Shown here one piece after another: positions 41,201-50,439 of a stretch of 64,000 nt of DNA. Position 1 is the stretch's first letter, and each line of letters opens with the position of its first letter. The translations under genes and the position numbers were made by a program. Under the pieces are notes generated by a model. The model searched no databases. It saw only the letters and a program-made list of their open reading frames with translations, and had not been told where the DNA came from. This DNA is from Acholoe squamosa (lineage: Eukaryota; Annelida; Polychaeta; Phyllodocida; Polynoidae): positions 74,951,786-75,015,785 of the forward strand of contig OX439046.1 of the NCBI GenBank assembly GCA_949317995.1, read 5' to 3'.

Positions 41201-42063
41201 CACTGTTAACAAATTCTGTAGATTTTACAGAGAATTATTGTTAAATTTTACGGTATTTCGCCGTTATTTATATTACAATGAAACATCCTTAGATTAAGTG
41301 ATGTTACAGCGAATCTGCGTAAAACACTACAGAAAAGTACTGTTATTTCTTTTACAGTTAATCTTTGTCTTTTTGGAAGTTTCATATCTTCCCACTAGGT
41401 GGCCTCGGGGCTCATCTTGAGACTTTCTTCAATGTCATAGACCCTAAACAGATCAAATTGTAGCAAAATATAAAGAGTGTTCACTTTGGTTTATGCACAA
41501 TGTTGTCAAAATGTAAGTCTACATTGTAGGTTCATAGATTTCAGATATTCAAAAAATAATTCTTATTTGTGTGGCAAAATAGAGTAGCAGGGTGATCATA
41601 AACACCCATTATGTGGGAATAGAAGAAAATACATATGCATACCACTGCAGTTTTCAAGTTATCATAATTCTGAGGTAATCCATGCTCTTTGATTCTTACT
41701 CTAAAGTTACGAAGGGCATGATGTCCCCCTCAAGGACTCATTTGTAATGTCCTCACACTAGGATGTCAGGATGAACTGCATGTATGCAATCAAACCATAT
41801 ATAAAGATACGCTAGTCCTCTTTGGATTTACAGTGAATTTCTAGAATGGCAAGGCAGAGGCTGAATATTCATATGATAAGTTAATGGTGTATGGCATTAG
41901 AACCAAAACAATATGCAATTAATTACCCTTAGACACTGTTTAGAAATAACAGTAAAAATTATGGTGACTTTGAAAAAACTGTGACCGTTAAAAAACGGTG
42001 AAAGATTGGCATCCATTGTTGCCAATGATTCTTCTTTTTTTCTACGGAACATTTCTAACAGTG
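41201..42063. mobile_element. CACTGTTA-type DNA element, 863 bp, nested in family A
   Basis: CACTGTTAACAAATTCTGTAGA (first 20 bases quoted as CACTGTTAACAAATTCTGTA) is answered by an inverse TACGGAACATTTCTAACAGTG end. Flanks suggest a TG duplication. No transposase is seen, so it is non-autonomous. Superfamily not assigned. Confidence 0.7.
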
Positions 42064-42289
42064 TGGTGCGTTACATGCCAGGGCTGCATTCATGCATCAC
42101 GCTGACCAATGGGCATCATGCATTGATGCACCAGATGACCTTAAAGGTTTAATCACCTTTTAAGTGGTTTTGTGGGTAATGTGTATTTTAAAAAGTAGAG
42201 TAATTATAACCAATCATTTTAATGTACTATATCCCTATTTTATAATTAGGGTCCTGGACACAGTCAGCTCTATAAAAGTGAACGGCCCC

Positions 42290-42757
42290 ATATCTACATG
42301 TAATATTAGTCCAGTCAATTTGTGAATATACCCAAAACAAATTAGAACAGTTTCCTATCATGGTTTTAAAGTCCTTGGGTATATCTTTACATCATATTAA
42401 AAGTATTTCAACATATGCCTAGGGGCAGACGTTGTTTTCAGGGGGGTATCCAAGATGGCCGCCAGAATATCAGAATTTCTAGAAATACATCTTTGGTCGT
42501 TATCATCATAAAAAGAAGATTTAAAGTTCGAGATATACATTTATGAAGTCAAAGATTTCATTTTAGCATTTTTTTTTATTATTTCTAGAAATTCTGATAT
42601 TCTGGTGGCCATCTTGGATACCCATCCTCGGGATATTTTGGTATACTTTTAATATGATGTAAAGATACACCCAAGAAAAACCATAGTAGGAAACTGTTGT
42701 TATTTGTTTTGGGTTCAGCCCTTTTCTATTGGATTGACTGGACTATATGTGTAGGTT
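42290..42757. mobile_element. Foldback element, arms about 180-190 bp
   Basis: The left arm 42294-42487 (TTAGTCCAGTCAATTT..., CATCATATTAAAAGTAT, GTATCCAAGATGGCC) is inverted at 42581-42757. The loop is about 90 bp. Confidence 0.8.
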
Positions 42758-42759
42758 GG

Positions 42760-43337
42760 TTGTTTTAATTCATTAACTTAAAACTGATTAACTTATATAT
42801 GTGTGTATGTGTGTGTGCTTTCAACCATTCCCCAGAAACATCCTCTAACAATGATCATAATCATATCAAAGTTGTGATTTTTGTCTAGTTCTACAAGAAT
42901 GGAGAGTAACTCGTAAGGGCCATATCCAAGCTTCATGCCGAACCTAGGGGATTCCTTAAAACCCTGTAAGAGCTGCTGATGATATAAAGTAAAGTATTAC
43001 TATAAGTATAGAAAAAGACAAGGCCAGCTATTTGTTGTAACAAGGGCTTTATTTTGTAAAGCTTACATGAGTTACTGTAACACTAGGGGTGAGGCGTGAC
43101 AGCCAACACTCAGCAGAACAATTTCATATTAAAACTTTTTTTCTAATTTTACCATAGTATCCCATGTTTAATAACAAAAACACGTTAAACCAAACTTTGG
43201 AAAGTTTAATACAAGAAATGAATACCCTGTAGTAATACACCCTGGTATATGATATAGTAGGATACATTTTAATCCGTAGTACATGTTGAACAAATGTAGG
43301 TCATCGTAACTATGGTAACCAATGAAAGTTAAGTATA
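42760..43337. other. Intergenic flank of the polymerase element
   Basis: AT-rich with a short GTGTGTATGTGTGTGTG tract at 42802. No gene. Confidence 0.4.
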
Positions 43338-43434
43338 AGTAGTATATAATGTATCGGAACAGGACTATAGCTAACTACAGGATATTACTCACTCGGGATG
43401 CAGCCAATCAGAGGCCTCCATTTGGTCACGTGAC
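43338..43434. repeat. Left terminal inverted repeat of the polymerase element
   Basis: AGTAGTATATAATGTATCGG starts it, and it runs through CAGCCAATCAGAGGCCTCC. It ends near the palindrome GTCACGTGAC, which also occurs at the right end. The right arm has about 25 extra bases before that palindrome. Confidence 0.85.
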
Positions 43435-43535
43435 CCGTTGCCATGGCAACGTAGTATAGTATGAAGAGGTGTGGTTTATTATGTAGGTGAGGATGTGACT
43501 ATAGTGAGATATTTTTTATATAAATAAAAAAAAAA

Positions 43536-43554
43536 GGCAAGCTGAAAGCTTGCC
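43536..43554. repeat. Short hairpin beside A-rich tracts
   Basis: GGCAAGCTGAAAGCTTGCC folds with an 8-bp stem and is flanked by A-runs on both sides. In a eukaryotic element it is not assumed to be a terminator. Confidence 0.5.
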
Positions 43555-43587
43555 AAGAAAAGAAAAGAAAAAAAACTAGGAAATATT

Positions 43588-43680
43588 TGGGGGGCCCTTG
43601 GGTTGGGGGGCCTTTGGGGGGACCATTGGGTTGAAGGGGGCCTTGGGTGGGAGGGCCCTTTTTTTTGGAAACCCGCCCCT
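43588..43680 (+). other. G-rich tract, candidate G-quadruplex
   Basis: Four or more runs of three to six G occur within short spacers (GGGGGG at 43590, GGG, GGGGGG, GGGGGG and others). It lies about 250 bp inside the left end of the element. Confidence 0.6.
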
Positions 43681-43887
43681 TGGGTAGGGGCAGGTTTACT
43701 AAAAATAAAAACTTAACAAAAAAAATTATTTTATTTTTTTATTTTGATAAATAATATTTACACTTTATTATTTACAAGTTGATAAATACAAGTTCACACT
43801 CTCCACATAACATAGTTGATTATCGGAGAGTAACATAGTAGAACCCACACATTGAGCTGTACACATTGAACTTTGGTTTGTCATAAT

Positions 43888-44317
43888 TCAGACTGTATAT
43901 GGTGTAATCTTGGTGTACAACTTCAGAGCAAGTACCCTCTTGAAATGAAGGATAGGTATATTTCCCATCCACATCTCATCAATATTACAAGTGAAATCCA
44001 CTGAAGTGCTATACCAAGTAATCCATTCAGTTTGTCTGGACATGATACTTCTCAGTTGAGCAGCTGGTACACCTGGGTAAGGAACTTTGCTACACAACAT
44101 TCGGTCGACACACTTTTGACAAAAAGAGTTGAATGTTCCCTTTGAACAATGACACATCTTTCTCAAGAAGTCTGAGCTCTCTTCCAAAAGAGAAAGCAAA
44201 GTGTTGACCAATTCTATGAACTTTATGAACACCTTGGTTTAACAACGGGGCCTTAAAGAACAACACATCTGATGCATCTATTATTTCCCAAATAAAAATG
44301 GGATCGCAAGTACACAT
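43888..44317 (-). pseudogene. Unrecognised reading frame downstream of the polymerase
   Basis: Two overlapping minus-strand frames (44317-44090 and 44232-43888) together suggest one broken gene of about 140 codons. A Cys cluster (MCHCSKGTFNSFCQKC, residues 26-41 of the second frame) might bind metal. I recognise no family. Position between polymerase and element end suggests a second element gene. Confidence 0.4.
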
Positions 44318-44470
44318 TGTCTTGTTTTTTTTTTCAACACTGATACACGAGGAAAGTCGGTGGACGTAGTAGATGAAGTAAATACAACAACAGAGGATAT
44401 TATCTCACCGGCTTATCTACATCTACATTTTTTTCTTTTTTTTTCCTTTTACAGTTTATTTTTTTTATTT

Positions 44471-47468
44471 TCATAACTCTAAAGGACTCATCGTCACTCC
44501 GTCAGAATGTATGCGACACTTCACATATAAGTAACTCAGTCCCTTTTTCTCTACCGTGTAAGTGTGCATTTTGTTTTCTATTACTTTAAAATTTCTGTTA
44601 ACAGCTTGGATAGTTTTTCGTTTCAAAAGAACATCCAAGAAGTCTTTGGGTTCTTGAACGTTTTGTTTTTTGCACTCCATTTCTTTGATTTTTTCGTTTC
44701 AAAAGAACATCCAAGAAGTCTTTGGGTTCTTGAACGTTTTGTTTATTATGACACCCTTTGCACTCCATTTCTTTGATTTTTTCATTTCAAAAGAACATCC
44801 AAGAAGTCTTTGGGTTCTTGAACATTTTGTTTTTTATCCACCCCTTGCACTCCATTTCTTTGATTTTCTTTCACCTATCAAGTCTTTATCGTAGCAAATG
44901 TAAGTCTTGGAGTTGAGACTTAGAATTCCATCACCCTCCCACTCGGATTTGAAAAGACCCGGAGTTCTCTGATCGTGAACGTATCATTTCTGACCACAAA
45001 TGAGGGGGATCCATTCTTTGACACCTTCGGTTTTTATCTTTACGAAAAGCTCTAAGTGGTCATCGCACACCGCTGTTGGAATCCAGTTTCCTTTCTCTCT
45101 GAAGTACGATTCTCTCAGGTCGGGTTTCACGAGTTGGTCCAACGATTCACCGCTGAGAGCCATGTAAAGACTGTCAGTGTCCATTTGACAAAGAGCGTAA
45201 TCGTGTCAATCCATAAATTTATCCAAAAAGTCGAACGTGAACTCTAACATTTTCAACTTGGTGTACTGGTACACCATGAATCCTATTTGAATAGGAAGAT
45301 TGTTCCTGACTGTTTTCGGTTGCAGTTCGACTTCAAAGAGATCTGTGCTCAACTCTGTACCCTTTTTGAACCGCCACGAATTGGTCAATAAATCGAAGGT
45401 TCGACCTCTAGTGTATTTCACAGTGGTGTGTTTTTCTTTGTTGCAAATTGTTTACCGTATGTGGTGTTTCCCATCAACTTGTAACAGTCTGACAGAATTT
45501 TCTCATTCGCATCTACATCACCACGTCTTCGCGCCACGGTTACTTCTTCTGCAAAACCGGCGAAGGGTTATCTAGGAAAGTATTCTATGAACATTTGCAC
45601 TTCCGTGACTATTAAACCATGATCCAAATACCACTTAAGAAGAGGTGTTCCCAAGAGAATCCTTTTGCCATGGTAACTCCCTATCAAGGATCTCTGAGGA
45701 GCGTTCATCAGGTTTTCGTTGTTCGCAAAGTCTGTCATGTGAGTTCCTATGTCGGATTTCGAAATGGTCACGTTCTTGAAAACAGGAGTCATTTCTTTGA
45801 AGTATTCACGTAGGTGAGGAGGAGTAGTAATGTCCACCTGAATCAAACCGAACATTTTCCCGTCTTTCACATGATGTCACTCTCTGTCATAGGATTTTGA
45901 ACCGCTTTCAACTCTTCGACCTTCCAGTGTTGTTCGGATGCCATAACCTGCGGATCCTGGCGTTTCATCTTTCTCCATTCACACTCCCATACGACGATTA
46001 ACTTGTGACCTAGAGCTTTTAAGTAACCGGTTACTCTAGCTGTTCTGTCGGTCTCGGGTTGTCTCACCAGGTAATAACCTGTGCAGTGTGCTTCGCTCAT
46101 GCAGCGGAAGTACAGAGAGTTAGCGTCTACACCTAGGATGTGTTCGCACGTTCTCGCTTCTTCGCCGTACTTGTGTTCCCTTATCAGCATGGCACCCTTC
46201 TTGTGAAATCTATGGAAGATTATGGAAGGACCCCCGACCAGATTTTTTTTTATCAGAGAGTGGAGGGGTCTCTGTGGTTTGAAAAAGGAACCCGGAAGGG
46301 AGATGCCGTCTTTGAACATGTCAATGTTGCGCTCCCTGAAAAATTTAGCGTGATTATTCAGTGCCTCTATGAAGGGTTTCACATCTTTGTTGTTGTAGTG
46401 GATCAAGTAATCTCTGAAAGTTTGCATGTTCTGTTCGGAACAAACTTTTTCACATAGTCAGATTCAGACATCTTGGTGCCAGTCAGTTTGCTGTCAAATG
46501 CAGATCTTGGTGTTTTCCAGTTTCCTGGTAGATGTCATCCATTTGTAAGGAAAGTGTCCTTTGTGATGATTTCTGGTGAAAGCTAGTAGATAATTCGCGT
46601 AGTTATAACCAGGTGCCAAATAGTTTATTACGACCAAGAAAACAGTGTGCCGAGTGTAAATCGCCAAGTATTGGTTACTTCTCTTTATGATGCTGAATTC
46701 TTCGTTCTCTTGGTCTTTGGAGGAGAAGAACGAGTGAAGCTGTACTTTGATCAGATTTAAGTCATAACGCCCTGAGTTGAAACCTACGACCGGAACTTGG
46801 CGGAGATATCTCAAAAGTCTCTTTTACAGTTCAACTAAAGGGTGTCTTGTCCGAGTTTCATTGAAGTCGATGTCGGGAGGCCTGAACGCCTCCTCTAGGT
46901 GGAGAGCTTCAGCTATCCTCTCATCTAACTTCACTAATGTCGGCCGGTAAAGTTTTAGCACTGCTTCCCCGATGACCTTGGCGGTGTCGTTTATGTAATT
47001 CAAAACTTTATCCAACAAGGGGTCTGAATCTGTGTCGGATTGTCTCACGAAGCAGACCGAACCTTCGCGTCCTTGAAAGTCGGATGTAACGCTAGCCGAC
47101 AGAGGGACGTGTTCCCACAGGACTGACACGTGTTCGGTCGACGGTTCTTTGGACGGTCTGAAGAAAGCTTCGAAATCGAAGGTAATTTTGTAAGGGTACA
47201 TTTTTGAATTTCCGTCAGGAGGTAAAAAGGAAAAATCTGCTAGTGCTTCGAAAACCGTTTTCGAATTTTGGTAGATTCCACCTACGTATTTCAAGGCGAC
47301 TTGTCTGCAAGGGGAAACATAATTAGAGAAGGATTGAGACAAGTTTGAAAGAACATGTTCGAATCCGTACATTAGAGTATTAACATGTGTGATTAATGAT
47401 ATACCAAGTTGGTAGTTATTTATAGTAATATATGTTACATAACCCGAAAAGAAGTTTTTATAGTTCAC
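44471..47468 (-). pseudogene. DNA polymerase family B (organellar/viral type, DNA_pol_B_2-like), multiply broken
   Basis: Segments in order are 47468-46824, 46814-46494, 46427-45867, 45870-45568, about 45567-45422, 45421-45206, 45184-44984 and 44680-44471. Motifs seen: exonuclease I TFDFEAFF (near 47175), exonuclease II GFNSGRYDLNLI (near 46770), polymerase A DANSLY (near 46120), B KLMGNTTYGK (near 45468) and C MDTDSLY (near 45175). All catalytic acids are recognisable, so it decayed from an active enzyme. Breaks: an in-frame TAA at 46824, frame changes near 46510, 46452, 45868 and 45440, an in-frame TGA at 45206, and a stop at 44984. Such enzymes replicate linear DNAs with inverted termini, often protein-primed. 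An acceptor-like TTTCCCCTTGCAG near 47307 could mean an intron in the N-terminal part. Confidence 0.85.
44614..44870 (-). repeat. Three-fold duplication inside the polymerase C-terminal region
   Basis: AACATCCAAGAAGTCTTTGG recurs at 44630, 44706 and 44794 with spacings of 76 and 88 bp. Neither is a multiple of three, so the copies break the frame. Confidence 0.85.
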
Positions 47469-47642
47469 GTATGAACCCTAAATATTAGTTTTTTTAACAC
47501 AGTTTACAGTAACTGTGGTTTTTTTTTCATTTATATTTACCACTATTAACCCGGAATATTTAGTGAACACATAAGGTTGGTACCTGCAAATATACATACT
47601 TCGAGTTACAGATCTCGTAGGTTTGTAGCACCAATTTGACCA

Positions 47643-47765
47643 TTTTGAATTTCCCACCAAAAGGGAGGGTTCTGATTGGTACATTTTGGCGCCACACCAC
47701 GGGGGGTCTAGTTCACGTGACCCCCCATTTGAATTTCCTGCCAAAAGGGAGGCCTCTGATTGGCT
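47643..47765. repeat. Tandem pair near the right end of the element
   Basis: TTGAATTTCCCACCAAAAGG at 47644 and TTGAATTTCCTGCCAAAAGG at 47728, each continuing GAGG...TCTGATTGG. The second copy runs into the terminal repeat. Confidence 0.7.
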
Positions 47766-47829
47766 GCATCCCCAGTGAGTAATATCCTTAGATTAGCTAT
47801 AGTCCCGTTCCGATACATTATATACTACT
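47747..47829. repeat. Right terminal inverted repeat of the polymerase element
   Basis: It is the inverse of 43338-43420, ending CATTATATACTACT. The first GTATG outside it may be part of a target duplication. Confidence 0.85.
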
Positions 47830-48090
47830 GTATGGAAACCAGTGAAAAATGGCACATTACTTGTACCTGTGTCCACGTATCATGCAAGGCTATGGGTGAA
47901 TGTTAGAATAGTAGGGCCAAGAATGATTTCCCAGAATAATTCCAGATCGAGAAACGGAGTGAGACATTGGTCAGTTTATCTCACCTGGTCATTCCTCGGT
48001 CAGGTAATGATAACCCTAACCATGTTACTGATAACCTTAGGCAGGTAAGTGATAACTCCAGAGCAGACTCTAACCTTGGATGTACATACA

Positions 48091-48345
48091 TTAACCCTTC
48101 AAGGAACACTGACGTAGGAGTGCATCATGCCTATTGGTCGTCATGATGCCTGAATGCAGCCCTGGTGAGTAACTCACCAGGGCTACATTCCTACATGCCT
48201 ACCCTACAGGGTCGATACAGTCCCGGAGGGTCAGCATGATGCATCAATGAAGTGCTGGCAAGCGGACTCACCAGCACTTCATTGGTGCATCATGATGACC
48301 AATGGGCATGATGCATTAATGCACCAGCAGCCTTCAAAGGGTTAA
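48091..48345. mobile_element. MITE family A, full-length reference copy (255 bp)
   Basis: It starts TTAACCCTTCAAGGAACACT and ends AGCCTTCAAAGGGTTAA. The interior has two hairpin modules: CCCTGGTGAGT/ACTCACCAGGG and GAAGTGCTGGCAAGC/CACCAGCACTTC, separated by CCCTACAGGGTCGATACAGT. The outer TTAA on both sides suggests a TTAA target. Confidence 0.88.
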
Positions 48346-48349
48346 AAAC

Positions 48350-49060
48350 TCTCATGCAAGCCTACGCTTATATGTGAGGATGTTGGAGGTTCCTTAAGTG
48401 ACGTACCTGAATACAGGATGCATATTATAGGCAAGGAAGTTATCCTATAGAACGCCATCTTCTTCTGTCAAAAATCAAGGCTAGTTGTGCCTTTCACTCC
48501 ACTATAAAGAATGATTCTTAAATATGCGAGATGTGCCCGCGTACATGAGAATTTATTCTAGTAACAGAACAGGCTATTGCTAAAAGATTGGGAATTGAAT
48601 TCTCACTGTAGCTAATTGACCTTTCAATTCCCCACTCTTCTCCACTGACTTCCCACCTCATACTCTAATAGAATTGACTTCCTCTGAATTAGACATTGGT
48701 GCGAAATGTGGGGGAAGTGGTTCCATGATTGGTCACACCTGAATGCTGATCAGTGTTCAACTTATAATTAGGCTAGGGAATTGAAGGAAGGAAGTAGCTG
48801 GGAATTGGTTCTTAATTGGGACGCAAACACCAATTCTAGGTCACTGCTGAACCACTTCTCTCACTAATTACCTTTGGCAACACAATCAATTCCCTATCAA
48901 AGGTGAATCAGTTCCATTTTGGGAATAACACTTACGACAGAACTCCATTTCAATCGTTTTGCAGCACCCTCGTGGTGTCTCAACATTACCTGCAACCATT
49001 AATTTTGATACCGGTACACCCCTCTAACCCTGCCCCAGGGCTTAAGATCAATTTCAGTAT
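48350..49060. other. Intergenic, no gene seen
   Basis: Short frames only. Irregular AATTCCC/GGGAATT motifs recur between 48585 and 48900 without forming clear arms. Confidence 0.4.
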
Positions 49061-49454
49061 TATTATTCCTCACGCCCGTAGACGGATCCCTCGTGGGTGG
49101 ATCATAATCACTGCCCCCTATCATACGTATGTGCATCATACCAATCCAGGTGTGTTAGGTCAGTTAAAGATGGCAGACATGGGTCTCTAGTTCAGTTGGT
49201 TCAGCTTCAGGGTCCCTAGTTGGAGTCCATGTAGTGGTCAGCGGAAAACGTCTTTGGAGAAACCGGGACTCGAACCCGGGACCCTCCAACTTCGAAGCGG
49301 AAGCTCTACCCCTGAGCTACTTCCCCTGGCCTGACATTCTCTACCTTGCACCTACTCCTGGATCGGTATGACACACACTAGGGGAGCAGTGAAGACCAGG
49401 CAACCGGTTCCTGAGAGTCAGTCTACCGGGTAGAGGGATTTCCGGTCCCCTACA

Positions 49455-49457
<3 letters not shown>
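49060..49457 (-). repeat. tRNA-bearing dispersed cassette, copy 2
   Basis: On the minus strand, 49457-49330 matches the leader of 19373-19600 (ATCCCTCTACC-GGTAGAC..., CTAGTGTGTGTCATACCGAT). It is followed by a tRNA-like sequence different from copy 1. Further down, ACACCTGGATTGGTATGATG near 49145 looks like another, older leader. Confidence 0.7.
49255..49326 (-). tRNA. tRNA-like gene, anticodon reads CGA, isotype uncertain
   Basis: A complete cloverleaf folds: acceptor GGGGAAG/TTTCTCC with two G-U pairs, D stem GCTC/GAGC, anticodon stem TCCGC/TTGGA with one mismatch and one G-U, and T stem CCGGG/CCCGG around TTCGAGT. Canonical numbering gives loop TTCGAAG and anticodon CGA (Ser). It lacks the long variable arm of tRNA-Ser, so it may be a repeat-borne pseudo-tRNA. 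Confidence 0.6.

Positions 49458-49507
<50 letters not shown>
49457..49507. repeat. (TA)n microsatellite
   Basis: About 25 TA units immediately beyond the tRNA cassette leader. The TATATA near copy 1 (19592) is analogous, suggesting a cassette tail. Confidence 0.92.
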
Positions 49508-49509
49508 GT

Positions 49510-50280
49510 AACGACAAAAACAGGCTAATACTTTAATACCACAATAAAAAGAGAGAAACATGAAATACAAATTGACATGCCTACAAAAATAAATCAAATA
49601 AATATATGTTGAACTAAACATACCACAATAAAAAGAGAGAAACATGAAATACATGATTGCAGTATCATGCAAAGCACCATCATACAGAAGGTTGATGGCA
49701 TAGAAATAGATCCGAGGATATAAAAACGGTCTGCGTGAATTTTGAAATTTCATCGAGACTTGCATGTAAATTGAGGTAGGATTAAGATTAGCAGCTCGGG
49801 GAATAATATCAGATATATTATAGATAAATCAATTCATAAATGATAACATGAATTAAATACAAAGAGAAAATGAATAAAAGTATAGGCACCAATAAATGAT
49901 TTTAAAAAATGTGGCTGTAAGAGAGTTGCCCAGCTGACATCATACACCACATGTCTAACCAATGATAGATTAGCTGCAGATATGATGAAGGCAAGGTCTG
50001 AATTGTTACAGTGTAACAGATCCCAAATGGTGTCTGACTATCCAAGGCTGACTTCATTATGGTATAAAACACACAAACAGGTGAAGAGAATTTAGCCCTT
50101 TGAACACAAATTTTCAATAATTTCTTTTTTCTTTGTTTGTTTCTTCGTTTATTAATCAACTAGAACTTTCATCTGGTTGGGTGTCGAATAGATGACAAAG
50201 TCGGTCCACATAACGTAGCTACAGTAGACATAACCTTACATATAGTTTTGTCATGTAGATGATATGAGAGCGGTAAGTGA
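49510..50280. other. Intergenic, AT-rich
   Basis: ACCACAATAAAAAGAGAGAA occurs twice (49541 and 49622), a direct repeat of about 40 bp. No gene motif. Confidence 0.4.
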
Positions 50281-50439
50281 TTACAGTAGCCTTGATATCT
50301 ACATGCACCCCCGGTATTTATGCATCATGCTGCATTCATGCATCATGCTGCATTCATGCATCATCCTGAAGGTGGTTGGTTTTTTTTTCTGGTACAGTAA
50401 GACCCTGCTTGTATAAACAGAGTCCATTAATCCTCAAAG

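Larger units (their letters stand above)
40404..42152. mobile_element. MITE family A copy split by two nested elements
   Basis: The pieces 40404-40415, 41035-41200 and 42066-42152 join into one approximately 265-bp family A element, from TTAACCCTTTAA to CCTTAAAGGTTTAA. Two other elements occupy the gaps. The join is inferred from the intact copy at 48091-48345. Confidence 0.8.
43338..47829 (-). mobile_element. 4.5-kb TIR element carrying a decayed family-B DNA polymerase
   Basis: The left end 43338-43420 and right end 47829-47747 are inverted copies matching at about 76 of the first 82 positions, starting AGTAGTATATAATGTATCGG. Flanking GTATA (left) and GTATG (right) could be an imperfect 5-bp target duplication. 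Inside are a minus-strand DNA polymerase pseudogene, an unrecognised reading frame, a G-rich tract and a small hairpin. Terminal repeats plus a protein-primed-type polymerase suggest a Polinton/Maverick deletion derivative or a related virus-like element. Integrase, capsid, ATPase and protease genes of full Polintons are not seen. Confidence 0.8.

Noticed and set aside
43536..43554. Hairpin with A/T tract as a bacterial-type terminator
   Set aside because: The context is a eukaryotic mobile element and the flanks are A-runs on both sides, so a rho-independent terminator claim is unsupported.
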